Shown: positions 50,646-60,763 of the stretch, piece after piece
Layout of the letters: every line of letters begins with the position of its first letter
Position numbering within the stretch: the first letter of the stretch is position 1
Origin: Clostridium sp. CX1
Lineage (GTDB): Bacteria > Bacillota > Clostridia > Clostridiales > Clostridiaceae
Length of the DNA stretch: 64,000 nucleotides
NCBI RefSeq assembly: GCF_025398335.1
Contig: NZ_JAODOO010000002.1
Location: 186,001 to 250,000, forward strand
Direction of reading: 5' to 3'
Program-made: the position numbers and the translations under genes
Notes under the pieces: generated by a model
Told to the model about the DNA's origin: nothing
Databases searched by the model: none
What the model saw: only the letters and a program-made list of their open reading frames with translations

Positions 50646-52516
50646 TCTTTAAAACTTTTTATCAAATTTTGATTTAATGTCTCATCAGAGTATTGGAGTT
50701 CTTTTGAAAAGTCTTCCTTTTTCTTCTTTAGTTCTTCAGTTTCCTCAATTACCTTTCCAGTCTTTATGTCATAGTAGGTATTTGTCCATGATATATAGAA
50801 TACATTGCCATCAGTAAAGGAACCGTTTCTAAAAAGGACTTTATCCCCATTAGAGTTTAGAATATCTTTACCAAACATATAGCTCTTAGGTAGATTATAT
50901 AGATTTGCTAAAGTCGGGTATAAATCCATCTGTCCTGAATAAGTGTGATTTATTCCCTTGTTTTCATCTTCCGGAAAATGTATAATCATAGGAACCTTTT
51001 GATACTGGAACCAAGTTAAATCACTGGCGTTATCTATCTTTTCGAAATTGTATAGCTCATTTATTTGTTCTCTTGGAATAGCAAAATGATCACCATAAAT
51101 AACTACAATTGAGTTTTGCAATATTCCTTCCTTTTCCAAATTATCTAGAAACATTCCCAATTGTTCATCAGTATAATGAATTGACTTTAAATAATTTCCT
51201 AAAAGAGAGTTTTCATATTCAGCTGCGTTAAAGTCCCCATACTTTTCTACATCATTATAAGGATGATGACTTGTTAAGGTAACTAAAAAAGCATAATATG
51301 GTTCCTTAAAGGATTTTAGTTTTTCTAAAGACTGATTTAAAAATGATTTATCACTAAGACCTAATCCTATTTCCTCATCAATATTAAAACTATGTTGTCC
51401 ATAAAAATCATCAAAGCCTTGAGCTTGATACATAACATTTCTATTCCAAAAGCCTTCATTATTACCATGAAGAGCAGCTGTATAATAACCGTTATCCTTT
51501 AGCACCTTTGGTAGAGAGTTGTAGTAATTATTACTATAGCTACTGTAAGCCGCACCAGATTCCGCAGGATATAACGAGTTATTCGTCATGAATTCTGCAT
51601 CTGAGGTATTACCTCCAGCAACCTGATAAAAATAATTATCAAAATACAAGCTTCTATTTATCCACTTATTTAAATTAGGTGTTATTTCCTCACCATTTAC
51701 TTTTTTATTTATTACAAACTGTTGAAGGGCTTCCACCTGTATAACGATCAAATTTTTTCCTTCCGCTGCTCCTCTTAAAACTGTCCCAGTATTCTTGTTA
51801 TTTTCCGATAAAAAATTCTTAATTTCATTTTCTCTCTCTGCAGGAAGTTTCTTAGAATTTTTAATATTAGTGTTTATATAATTAAAGGTATCTACTGCAT
51901 GAAAGTTTATATTTCCTATCATCTTAGTTAAATATATTCTGTTACTCATAGAAGTTAAAAGAGTTGGTTGTTCCTTTGATAGAGCATAAACAGATTTTAC
52001 ATTTATTGATATACCAATTAAAAACATTATAATAAAAGCAGAAAGTTTTTTAACTAAAGAAACCTTAATGCTGATATTATTTTTCTTATAAACTTTTACA
52101 TATGGTATTAATATTATGACATCTATCAAATAAAGTAAGTCTTTCAGATTCAATAAACTACTTACACTAGAGGATACTCCTCCAAGAAGCTTTATATTTC
52201 TGAGTGCTGCTAAAGTGGTTATGTCCTTAAAATATTTGTAATATAATATATCTGCTATTAGCACAAAACTTATAATAATATCAATTATATATAAGAAATT
52301 TATTCTATTATCCTTTTTAAGCAGTACTGCAAAGCTAGTTAATATTAGAATAGATGCTATCACCGGTTGAGAAACCTTAGTATATAAATAATCTGGGGAT
52401 ATTTGTTTTGCATATAGCATTAATTTTGTAAACATTATAAACTGAAATAATATTAAATCTAAATTATTACGTAAGAATTCCGTCACTTTGTTGTCGTTAA
52501 CATTTATAAAATTCAT
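50621..52516 (-). CDS. ltaS: Lipoteichoic acid synthase family protein (LtaS-like)
   Basis: About five N-terminal membrane helices are followed by an extracellular sulfatase-fold domain. Its motifs are NLIVIQVEALQQFVI (metal Glu), the Thr nucleophile in VAGGNTSDAEFMTNNSLYP, LVTLTSHHPYND and VIYGDHFAIP (metal Asp and His). It polymerises glycerol phosphate or a similar unit onto a lipid anchor at the outer membrane face. The 631-residue length is normal. It follows a two-component system on the same strand at some distance. Confidence 0.9.
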   Translation of the reverse strand: MNFINVNDNKVTEFLRNNLDLILFQFIMFTKLMLYAKQISPDYLYTKVSQPVIASILILTSFAVLLKKDNRINFLYIIDIIISFVLIADILYYKYFKDITTLAALRNIKLLGGVSSSVSSLLNLKDLLYLIDVIILIPYVKVYKKNNISIKVSLVKKLSAFIIMFLIGISINVKSVYALSKEQPTLLTSMSNRIYLTKMIGNINFHAVDTFNYINTNIKNSKKLPAERENEIKNFLSENNKNTGTVLRGAAEGKNLIVIQVEALQQFVINKKVNGEEITPNLNKWINRSLYFDNYFYQVAGGNTSDAEFMTNNSLYPAESGAAYSSYSNNYYNSLPKVLKDNGYYTAALHGNNEGFWNRNVMYQAQGFDDFYGQHSFNIDEEIGLGLSDKSFLNQSLEKLKSFKEPYYAFLVTLTSHHPYNDVEKYGDFNAAEYENSLLGNYLKSIHYTDEQLGMFLDNLEKEGILQNSIVVIYGDHFAIPREQINELYNFEKIDNASDLTWFQYQKVPMIIHFPEDENKGINHTYSGQMDLYPTLANLYNLPKSYMFGKDILNSNGDKVLFRNGSFTDGNVFYISWTNTYYDIKTGKVIEETEELKKKKEDFSKELQYSDETLNQNLIKSFKEDRKLTLK

Positions 52517-52658
52517 TTCCTTCTTCCTTCCTAAAAATATCTCAAATATATCTTATAATCAATTGATGACATCTAGATGACAAATTTATTAATAAATTGT
52601 AAACAAAGTATACAAGCCCTATCTAGTTAAGAAACTTATTAATAGGAAGGTCCTCTAG

Positions 52659-54164
52659 CTAATCAGTTAGAGGCTTTGTAATTCTGATATAAAATTTTAC
52701 ACCTATCTCTGTGTTTTCTACAGCATAACTGTATCCATGCAAATCTAAAATTTTTTTAACTATAGCAAGGCCAATTCCAGTGCCTCCCAGCTTTCTGTTT
52801 CTCGACTTATCAACTTTATAAAAGTAATCCCAAATCTTATCCTTTTCATCCTCAGGAATATGGCTACCTGTGTTTTCAACATAAATATAAATTCCGGTAT
52901 CTTTAGTGTTTTCTACAGCAACTATAATATTACCATTTACTTCAGTATGCCTTATAGCATTGGTAATTAAATTTTTAATAACCTGTTCCATTCTTGACCA
53001 ATCTGCATATATACTTGTATTACCACTTACTTTAAGACTTACTTTCAAATTTTTTTCCTTTATTAGTGTTGTAAACTTTCTTAAGGTTGCTTTAATCAAC
53101 TCTTCTACATAAAACTCTTCTCTAATTAACTTAAAATTTCCTGATTCTATTTGAGATAGATCCAACATATCAGAAACTAAATCTGCCATCTTCTTACTTT
53201 CATCTATTATAACATCTATATAGTAATCCTTATCTTCTTGAAAAACACCATCCTTTAATCCTTCAGCATAGCCTCCTATAAGGCTTATTGGGGTTTTAAG
53301 TTCATGAGAAACTGCTGCTACAAATTCCTTTCGCATTTTTTCTATTCTTCTTTCCTTTTGTATATCTTTTTCTAATTTATTATTGGCTTCTTTCAAGGAT
53401 GTAAGAGCAGTATTTAAGTTATCTGATAAAAAGTCTAAGGTATGTGCCAAATTTCCTATTTCATCTTCTCTTTCAATATTGCATTTACTTGAAAAATCAA
53501 GATCAGCTATTTTAGATGCAGCTGCATTCAGTTGAAGCAAAGGTTTTGAAATCATATTTGAATATATTAGAGATAAAACTAAAATAAAAACAACTGCCGC
53601 AATATAGAAGTAGAAATAAAATTCTTTAATAACAAATGACGCCTCGTTTACAGGTTGCAATGAAGAAACGGCAAAAATAATCTCTTTTCTTTCATTGTTA
53701 GGAATAGCACTGACTATATTTCTAGTTTCATTAATCTTTCTTTCTGTTATAATAGTTATCGGCTTATTGCTATTTTTCATCTTTAAAAGAATATCTGTGT
53801 CCACTGTCCATTCCTTTATTATTTCATTTAGGAGTTTTATTATTAATGAGTCTGTTCTACCATTACTTTGTCTAGTTATGAATTTCAAATTACCTTTATT
53901 ATCTAATACAACTATTTTAGCATTATGTTTTTCTTCAAAATCAAGTATTAATTCAGTTACTCTCTCAACATTATCTGTTTTATTGTATCCTGTTCTAAAT
54001 TTCTCTATTCCGCTTTGAATATCATTTTTCTTTTTACTAATATAAAACTCACTAAAAAATAGAGATTGAAAAATAAGGGTACTGGTTATAAAAATAATAA
54101 ACACTAAGGCAGTTATACTAAATAATTTCCAAGTTATACTAGTCCTTAGCTTCCTAATATTCAT
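52659..54164 (-). CDS. Sensor histidine kinase
   Basis: Membrane helices at about 13-36 and 186-206 bracket an extracellular sensor region of about 145 residues. A HAMP domain follows, then HisKA with the phospho-acceptor AAVSHELKTPISLIGG, and an ATPase domain with NLITNAIRHTEV (N box) and LGGTGIGLAIVKKIL (G box). The gene overlaps the response regulator stop by four bases. The signal is unknown. The domain set resembles the YycG/ResE-like group. Confidence 0.93.
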   Translation of the reverse strand: MNIRKLRTSITWKLFSITALVFIIFITSTLIFQSLFFSEFYISKKKNDIQSGIEKFRTGYNKTDNVERVTELILDFEEKHNAKIVVLDNKGNLKFITRQSNGRTDSLIIKLLNEIIKEWTVDTDILLKMKNSNKPITIITERKINETRNIVSAIPNNERKEIIFAVSSLQPVNEASFVIKEFYFYFYIAAVVFILVLSLIYSNMISKPLLQLNAAASKIADLDFSSKCNIEREDEIGNLAHTLDFLSDNLNTALTSLKEANNKLEKDIQKERRIEKMRKEFVAAVSHELKTPISLIGGYAEGLKDGVFQEDKDYYIDVIIDESKKMADLVSDMLDLSQIESGNFKLIREEFYVEELIKATLRKFTTLIKEKNLKVSLKVSGNTSIYADWSRMEQVIKNLITNAIRHTEVNGNIIVAVENTKDTGIYIYVENTGSHIPEDEKDKIWDYFYKVDKSRNRKLGGTGIGLAIVKKILDLHGYSYAVENTEIGVKFYIRITKPLTD

Positions 54165-54835
54165 CTTTTTACCTCAAACTTATATCCTGCGCCTCTTATT
54201 GTAGCTATTAAATATGACTTAGCTCCAAGCTTTTCTCTAAGTCTCTTTATATGGGTATCAACGGTTCTTAAATCTCCCTCGTAATCCATGCCCCAAACTG
54301 TATCTAATATTTTCTCTCTGTTAAGTACAATACCTTTATTTTTAGTAAAGTAACATAATAACTCAAATTCCTTTGGAGATAAGTAAATATTTTTTCCCTC
54401 AACTGCTACTTCATGACTTTCTTCGCTTATATATAACCCGTCAAAAGAGTTTAAATTCTCTGCTTCTCCGTTAGATACTCTTTTTAGGAGAGCTTTTACC
54501 TTTGCAACCAAAATTTTAGGACTGAAGGGTTTAGTTACATAGCTATCCGTTCCTAATTGAAAACCTAAAAGCTGATCTTCATCTTCGCCTTTAGCTGTTA
54601 ACATTATTATAGGAACATCAGAGAACCTTCTTATTTCCTTGCAAGTAGTCCACCCGTCCATTATAGGCATCATTATATCTAATATTACTAAGTCTACAGT
54701 ATTCCTTCCAATAACAATTAGTGCCTCTCTTCCATTCTCAGCATGAAGTACATCAAAGCCATCTTTATTTAAATACGCCTCCACCAAAAGTCTAATTCTC
54801 TCTTCATCATCTACAATCAGTATAGTTTTACTCAT
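54161..54835 (-). CDS. OmpR-family response regulator
   Basis: Receiver domain with phospho-Asp in LVILDIMMPIMDGWTT, Thr/Lys switch residues in IIMLTAKGED and SYVTKPFSP, then a winged-helix DNA-binding domain (LSPKEFELLCYFTKNKGIVL; TVDTHIKRLREKL). The start was set at the ATG after GGGAGTG, 12 codons inside the longest frame. Coupled to the downstream kinase gene. Confidence 0.95.
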   Translation of the reverse strand: MSKTILIVDDEERIRLLVEAYLNKDGFDVLHAENGREALIVIGRNTVDLVILDIMMPIMDGWTTCKEIRRFSDVPIIMLTAKGEDEDQLLGFQLGTDSYVTKPFSPKILVAKVKALLKRVSNGEAENLNSFDGLYISEESHEVAVEGKNIYLSPKEFELLCYFTKNKGIVLNREKILDTVWGMDYEGDLRTVDTHIKRLREKLGAKSYLIATIRGAGYKFEVKR

Positions 54836-54963
54836 AAATTCACTCCCTATAAACCATCTACTGAAATTCAATTTTAAATTTAGCCTTCTTCCTAATTGCC
54901 AATCTTAAAGGCAGCTATGAGATAGTATTGTAACCTATCCCATACCTGCCTACTTTACATTGT

Positions 54964-55935
54964 TTAAATACAATTAATCTTTTTTGTATAATTAGATAAC
55001 TCTTTTACACTTTCTTCTAATTCATTATCTACTACAGCAGCCTCATCTATGTGGTGAAGTATCTGGTTATTTGTATTCTGCAGAATTTCATCTATTTTAT
55101 TTATCTTTTCTAGTACCTGTCCTACATTTCCTTTTTGCGTTGAAAGTATTTCAATAACTTTCTTTACCCCGCCTTCTACTTCAGCAAAGGAAGTAAGGGT
55201 TTCATCAATTTTTTCTATTGCTCCCCTTGAAGCACCTATTCCTTCCGAAATTACTATAGTGCTTCTCTCAGCGTTGCTTAGCACATTCTTTGTCTCGGAA
55301 TTAATACTTTGAATTAATTCTGTAATATTCTTGGTACTATTTCCTGTAACCTCTGCTAATTTTCTTACTTCATCTGCTACTACTGCAAAACCTTTTCCAC
55401 TTTCCCCTGCTCTAGCTGCCTCGATAGCTGCATTTAATGCTAATAAATTTGTCTGATTAGCAATGCCGCTTATTAATTGAACGATTTCATTAATTTCATT
55501 AAATTTATCTGCTAGTTTCCCTATACTACTATAGGTTCCCTTTATTTCCTTTTCTAGCGATGTAATGATATTCATCATGGATTCAACTGAAGCTTTTCCT
55601 TCTACCGACTTTTCCACTGTGTTTTCAGTAATATTTAGAAGCTTATTACCTTCGTTACATAAAGTATTAGTAGATTCATCGGTACTTGTTGTTAAATCTG
55701 ATATAATTTCCATTTGATTTCTTATATCTCCTGCTAAGTCTGCTAGGAGATCATGTTCACTATTTACCATACTATGTTGATTTATAATTTTTTCAATTTT
55801 TTGGTGCATAGTTCTTAAAAAATCAATGGTTTCATTATGTAAGTTATTACTTACAGTCTCCTTTTCTTTTATTTCATCAACAATTGAGGTTTCAACTGCT
55901 GTACTATTGCTTTTAGTTTTAAAAAAGTTTATCAC
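54964..55935 (-). CDS. Soluble methyl-accepting chemotaxis receptor
   Basis: No membrane segment is present. A helical N-terminus of about 100 residues leads to the conserved hairpin tip ([20 protein letters not shown], then [20 protein letters not shown]). At 323 residues it is a cytosolic receptor of the short kind. There is no visible PAS, globin or haem domain, so its input is unclear. It lies upstream of the two-component pair on the same strand, 128 bases away. Confidence 0.92.
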   Translation of the reverse strand: MINFFKTKSNSTAVETSIVDEIKEKETVSNNLHNETIDFLRTMHQKIEKIINQHSMVNSEHDLLADLAGDIRNQMEIISDLTTSTDESTNTLCNEGNKLLNITENTVEKSVEGKASVESMMNIITSLEKEIKGTYSSIGKLADKFNEINEIVQLISGIANQTNLLALNAAIEAARAGESGKGFAVVADEVRKLAEVTGNSTKNITELIQSINSETKNVLSNAERSTIVISEGIGASRGAIEKIDETLTSFAEVEGGVKKVIEILSTQKGNVGQVLEKINKIDEILQNTNNQILHHIDEAAVVDNELEESVKELSNYTKKINCI

Positions 55936-56066
55936 AGTACCCCTTCCCTTTCATGTACACTATTATTTTGTATAAACACCTAAGTATACTTTATTATAAA
56001 TTATACTTAAATGTCAATCCTTCCTTTTAGGTTATTCCATTATTTATCTATTGTATCAAATTTGTT

Positions 56067-57167
56067 TCAAATTAGCTTTCTACTTTCAAACTTTTTCCTA
56101 AGAACTCCAATTAGAAGAAGCATAAGTGGAATTCCTATACTTAAGACTAAACATATTTGGCCCCATGGAAAGGTTAGGAATTGTATATACTCATTATGGT
56201 CCCGTCCAATATAATAAGTGCCTGTTATTGTAATCACTATTAAAGGAAAAAAGATCTTCCAGTCTTTCTTTATATTCATCACCTGTTTAAAACTATACAT
56301 ACTGCAAAATAGCATCAATGCCGATTGAACAAACATTGCCCAAACAAAGAAAACAACCATAATTAATTCATACCTTGGAAAGTAAATGGAAAGCTGTGCA
56401 CTTCTTACCTGCTGCATACAGACAACGGCAAATTGCTTCATTACGTCCGCCCCCATTACCCCTATTTCACTTATAGGCCAAATTATAATCATAATAGTAG
56501 AAACAACCATAGCCCAAAAGGATATAGATATAGACCTCTTTTTTTCATTGAGCATAGGGTAAATTACTCCTGTTACAAAAATCACCATAGCTATGTCAGT
56601 AAAGAGGTATATACTATTATATATATTGGCAATTATTCCCTTGTCTAATAAAGGCCTGAGATTTACAAGATGAAAATCCCTCACAGTTCCTGAAATCATA
56701 GTTAAATTAAGTAACGCTGCTAAAATGAAACCAAAAAAAGAAAATCTCACTATAACCTCAACACCTAATACTACTCCATAAGAACAGAGCAAAACATAAA
56801 TAGCGCACAGTATTAAAAAAGGTGTTTGAGGTAAAAAATACTCACTTAGATGAAGAGTTATTACATTTGCGGACACCATAAAGGCAACTGTAAAAAATAT
56901 TGCTAGTATTAATCCAATGAATTTTCCAAAGAACTTCCCTAAAATATCCTGAGAGTACTGAATTATTGTTTTGTCTGGAAATTTAGAAGAAACATATGTC
57001 ATAATAATAACCATTATGGTACCAAATATAAAACCAATTAGCATAGATGACCATGTATCTGCCCCTATCCTTCTTACTATAACTCCAGCAGTAATTCCTA
57101 TAGCTTTCCCAAATAAAATATTAGGAATAGTAAAAAAATATTGTAATCTATCAATTTTCGTCTTCAC
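56067..57167 (-). CDS. gerAB: Spore germination permease, GerAB family
   Basis: About ten membrane helices of the APC-type GerAB/Spore_permease fold, with QYFFTIPNILFGKAIGITAG at the start and WPISEIGVMGADVMKQFAVV in the middle. It is the B subunit of the germinant receptor in the spore inner membrane and holds the nutrient site. GTG start overlaps the gerAC stop by four bases. Confidence 0.92.
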   Translation of the reverse strand: MKTKIDRLQYFFTIPNILFGKAIGITAGVIVRRIGADTWSSMLIGFIFGTIMVIIMTYVSSKFPDKTIIQYSQDILGKFFGKFIGLILAIFFTVAFMVSANVITLHLSEYFLPQTPFLILCAIYVLLCSYGVVLGVEVIVRFSFFGFILAALLNLTMISGTVRDFHLVNLRPLLDKGIIANIYNSIYLFTDIAMVIFVTGVIYPMLNEKKRSISISFWAMVVSTIMIIIWPISEIGVMGADVMKQFAVVCMQQVRSAQLSIYFPRYELIMVVFFVWAMFVQSALMLFCSMYSFKQVMNIKKDWKIFFPLIVITITGTYYIGRDHNEYIQFLTFPWGQICLVLSIGIPLMLLLIGVLRKKFESRKLI

Positions 57168-58354
57168 TCACTTAATCCTCCACTTTGCTTTTCTTGTTTA
57201 ATAGGTTGTTGATAGAGTATACTGCTGCGAAGATCTATACGAACGTTAACCTTTGCTTCTGTATTGGGATATATATCCTCCCATTTGCTCTTTATGCTTC
57301 TATCCCATTCATATTTATGTTCAATATGAACTCTTCTTCCAAAGCCTAACACATCACTTTTATATTCCTTCTGAACTCTATCTATACCTTGAGTTATGTA
57401 TCTTTTTACTTGTCTTTCCGTTTCCTTTTCTACCTTAGATTTCATCTCACTAATAGACATATTTGAAATAAAATCTTCCTCTGCTATATGTCCCTCAGCT
57501 TTAAAATCAATATTGATAATTGGGCTGCCATTAATGATTTCTGAATTTGTTTTTACTTTAATATTTCGGATTTCAACTGCAACCTTCTTATCGTTATCAG
57601 ATATATTAGATACTGATAGAACGGTGCTCTTTGTTTCTCCTCTAACCCAGCTTATTCCTCTAATCTCTTCTGGTGTAAGCCATCCTAGCATTCTCGTTCC
57701 TTTAAAAACTGCTCCTCCAGACAACTCTACCTGACTTCTTCCTTCTCCAGGCATCTTTTCTCTTTTCCTAAAAGCAGATACTATTGGTTGTATAGAATCA
57801 CTTAAAAAATCTGAATAAAGTCTAAGCATGTCAGTTTGTGTGCTAATGCTTGGAAGTTGATTATATCTGAATAATTCTGCTACCGCTATTCCTGGTATAT
57901 CTTCCATGCCAGTTTTTACAGATACATATTCACTAGCTTTTCCCCTTGCAATTCCTACCCAAGTTTTCATTCTTAGCTCAGGATTGTGAGTAAAAAAATC
58001 TATTACAGGCGTTATATCCTCTCTTGCTAAATCTTCTCCAATTACAATTACATTATTGTGAGCCCACATAATTCTTCTTGATGAAAACCTTGCAATATTT
58101 CTAACTGCCTCAAATATTGTACTACCATCGGCACTGGCTACCCAGGTGGCCTCACCACCACCGGTATTACCTTGGCCACCGCCTTGCCCCTTTCCCTTTG
58201 CGATTTGAACAGTAACTAAAAATCCAGAATTGTTAGGTCCTTTATCTACACCAACCATCATAACCATACCTAACTCATTTAACTCTCTCATATCCCAACA
58301 GCCGGAAAGAAAAACGGTATTTAATATTAAAAATAAGGTTAAAAGTCTTTTCAT
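57164..58354 (-). CDS. gerAC: Spore germination lipoprotein, GerAC family
   Basis: Lipoprotein signal with lipobox VFLSGC (Cys18), then CWDMRELNELGMVMMVGVDK, a typical Ger(x)C start. A Gly-rich insert (KGQGGGQGNTGGGEA, about 53-67) stands in the first domain. The rest matches the three-domain GerAC fold up to the IYPNTEAKVNVRIDL end. It is the C subunit of the receptor, here encoded between A and B. Confidence 0.93.
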   Translation of the reverse strand: MKRLLTLFLILNTVFLSGCWDMRELNELGMVMMVGVDKGPNNSGFLVTVQIAKGKGQGGGQGNTGGGEATWVASADGSTIFEAVRNIARFSSRRIMWAHNNVIVIGEDLAREDITPVIDFFTHNPELRMKTWVGIARGKASEYVSVKTGMEDIPGIAVAELFRYNQLPSISTQTDMLRLYSDFLSDSIQPIVSAFRKREKMPGEGRSQVELSGGAVFKGTRMLGWLTPEEIRGISWVRGETKSTVLSVSNISDNDKKVAVEIRNIKVKTNSEIINGSPIINIDFKAEGHIAEEDFISNMSISEMKSKVEKETERQVKRYITQGIDRVQKEYKSDVLGFGRRVHIEHKYEWDRSIKSKWEDIYPNTEAKVNVRIDLRSSILYQQPIKQEKQSGGLSE

Positions 58355-58383
58355 AAATTTATCATCCTCTTAAATGCTTATCC

Positions 58384-59922
58384 CTACTCATCAAAGCCAT
58401 CTTCATCCTTAGAAGGTGGTTTAGGCATTTGATTCTCTGATTGCCTGATGGTTTCACTTGAATGAGCTAACTTAGGTCTTCGAGTCATTTTCCACCAAGG
58501 TGCTCTTACTGCTACATCTTTATTTTCATCAATACGGAAAGGCATTACCGGTGCTAAAAAAGGTGCACCAAAGGATCGTAAAGAAAGTAAATGTAAAGCG
58601 ATTGCAATTGTTCCTCCCAAAAATCCTAACATTCCAAATATTCCTGTAAATATCACTAGTGGGAATCGAAGTAATCTAAAGCTGATGGCGAGATTATATG
58701 CTGGCATAACAAAAGAACTTATACCTGTAATTGCAACAACAATTACAGCTGTAGGGGAGACCAAACCTGCATTTACTGCTGCATCTCCAATTACTAAGGC
58801 CCCAACAATACTTACCGCCTGGCCAATAGGTTTAGGTATTCTAATTCCAGCTTCCCGTAAAACTTCAAACATCAGTTCCATTATTAATACCTCTAATACT
58901 GCTGGAAAAGGAATTCCTTCTCTTCCTGCAGCCATCTTTAAGGCTAAAGGTGTAGGCAGCATTTCTTGATTAAAGGAGGATAACAATACATATACCGACG
59001 AACTTGTTATGGATAAAATCATGGCTAAAATACGAATTAGCCTAATTGATGTACCTATATAAAAACGCTCGTAATAATCTCCACTTCCTTGGAAGAGTGA
59101 CCAGAATGATGTTGGAACAATCAGCACAAAAGGTGTGTTATCTACTATAATTACAATTCTTCCTGATAATATTGCTGCAGAAGCCTTATCTGGTCTCTCA
59201 GTATGTTCAACCTGCGGAAATGGGGATAAAGGAGAATCTTCTATGAACTCCTCAATATATCCACTTTCTAAAATGCTGTCTACATTAATCTTCTGCAGGC
59301 GACTCATTAACTCACCTAAAACTCTCTTATCAACTAAAGAATCTATGTAAGCAACGGCGATATCTGTTTTCGTTCTATAACCTATTCTCATCATATCAAA
59401 TCGCAGCCCATAGTCCCGAATTCGCCGGCGTATGAGAGTAGTATTAGTCCGAAGGCTTTCTATAAAGCCATCCCTTGGTCCCCTGACCTCAACTTCCGTT
59501 GCCGGTTCAGTTACAGAACGACTTTCGAAACCTCTTGTAGCAAAAATAAAAGCATTTTCCATTCCATCTACAAACAAAACGCTATCTCCTGAAACCAAGC
59601 TGTCACAGGCATCATTCCACTTGTTAGTAGCCTTAACAGAGGATGCGAATACTCCCGCATCTATTAGTCCATTTAATAATCCTTCATTATTAATCAACTC
59701 TTTCTGATCCGGTAATTGTGAGAAGGATATTAAAGGGGCTAGTATTGTATCATCAATTTCATTTGTGTTAACTAATCCATCAATAAAGACTAAAAGAGCC
59801 TTAACATTGCTGAAGCTTGGTATTACAAGGGAGCGATATACAATATCTGCTCCTTCTCCTAAGGTTTTTTTTAATCGAATTTCGTTACAGCTTAAATCTT
59901 TATCTATAGGACTGTCCTCCAT
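58384..59922 (-). CDS. gerAA: Spore germination receptor, GerAA family
   Basis: A soluble N-terminal domain (about 1-240, including TEVEVRGPRDGFIESLRTNT and RRIRDYGLRF) is followed by several membrane helices with TPLALKMAAGREGIPFPAVL and IPKPIGQAVSIVGALVIGDA. It is the first gene of an A-C-B operon. AGGAGGC precedes the ATG. GerAA oligomerises and probably forms the ion channel of the germinosome. Confidence 0.95.
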   Translation of the reverse strand: MEDSPIDKDLSCNEIRLKKTLGEGADIVYRSLVIPSFSNVKALLVFIDGLVNTNEIDDTILAPLISFSQLPDQKELINNEGLLNGLIDAGVFASSVKATNKWNDACDSLVSGDSVLFVDGMENAFIFATRGFESRSVTEPATEVEVRGPRDGFIESLRTNTTLIRRRIRDYGLRFDMMRIGYRTKTDIAVAYIDSLVDKRVLGELMSRLQKINVDSILESGYIEEFIEDSPLSPFPQVEHTERPDKASAAILSGRIVIIVDNTPFVLIVPTSFWSLFQGSGDYYERFYIGTSIRLIRILAMILSITSSSVYVLLSSFNQEMLPTPLALKMAAGREGIPFPAVLEVLIMELMFEVLREAGIRIPKPIGQAVSIVGALVIGDAAVNAGLVSPTAVIVVAITGISSFVMPAYNLAISFRLLRFPLVIFTGIFGMLGFLGGTIAIALHLLSLRSFGAPFLAPVMPFRIDENKDVAVRAPWWKMTRRPKLAHSSETIRQSENQMPKPPSKDEDGFDE

Positions 59923-60104
59923 GAAAAAGCCTCCTAATTCTGTGTTTATATAATAGCCTATACCATATTAGGAATGTACTGTAAAAATACACCTTGAATA
60001 ATTATCCCCATTATAATAAAAAAGTATACCTTAACAAAATTGATTTAATATATTGAAATACCCAATTAAAATTATAAAAAATAATGTCAATTCAACTATC
60101 AATT

Positions 60105-60113
60105 CATATGATA
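60105..60113 (+). promoter_or_regulatory. Weak candidate sporulation sigma -10 (CATATGATA)
   Basis: CATATGATA fits the mother-cell SigK -10 pattern (CATAnnnTA), about 30 bases before the coat-like gene start. No matching AC -35 was found at the expected distance, so this is tentative. Confidence 0.25.
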
Positions 60114-60143
60114 TTATTAGAATTAGTTTTTGGAGGAATTTTA

Positions 60144-60599
60144 ATGGAATATGCTGACAACAACCTAGAAAAAGAAGGTCTAGAGGAGTTTGGAGAAAAG
60201 GAGACCGCAGATAAAGATATTTTATCTGACAACTACTATGAAACACTAGAAGATGCTACAATAGATTACCCTGAGGAAGAATTTCGTTGTTATAGGATGG
60301 CTCCTTGCTGTATGAATAACATACCTGCTTATTACCCTAGATGTTATCCTACAATGTACAGACAGGAAAAAATGTCTTCCCCTACTAGTCTATATCCAGA
60401 AAGCATGTATAGACAAGATGACTTATTACCTCTAGTTTTACTGGGACTTGGAGCCTATGCACTTGGTGGTTACGATCATTATGACTATTATCCACCTCAC
60501 TATTACTATAATTACTCACCTTATTATGACAACTATTATCCTTATTATGAGCCATATTATAACCATAATTATCATCACAGGGATGATGAGAACTTTTAA
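60144..60599 (+). CDS. Tyr/His-rich spore coat- or exosporium-like protein
   Basis: The 151-residue product has an acidic N-terminus and a Cys-containing middle (CYRMAPCCMNNIPAYYPRCY). A short hydrophobic stretch follows (LLPLVLLGLGAYALGG), then a C-terminus made mostly of Tyr, with His, Asn and Pro. Such composition is typical of cross-linked spore coat proteins. The start was set at the ATG after GGAGG, since the longer frame lacks a ribosome site. It is divergent from the gerA operon, which supports a spore role. No exact family recognised. Confidence 0.7.
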   Translation: MEYADNNLEKEGLEEFGEKETADKDILSDNYYETLEDATIDYPEEEFRCYRMAPCCMNNIPAYYPRCYPTMYRQEKMSSPTSLYPESMYRQDDLLPLVLLGLGAYALGGYDHYDYYPPHYYYNYSPYYDNYYPYYEPYYNHNYHHRDDENF

Positions 60600-60630
60600 T
60601 AAAATTTAAAATTATCAATAGATAAAGTAA

Positions 60631-60658
60631 AGCCTACATCCTTCAAAGAATGTAGGCT
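60631..60658. terminator. Terminator after the Tyr-rich gene
   Basis: AGCCTACAT and ATGTAGGCT arms with an inner CTT/AAG pair; no strong T run, moderately convincing. Confidence 0.6.
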
Positions 60659-60763
60659 ACCTGTATTAATCTGCTTCTTTTCTTGTAAAACCCTGCCAAA
60701 GTTCAAATCTTGTTACCCTTATTTTTTCAGCTGTTTTTGCCCCCTTAATTCCATCACGATTAT

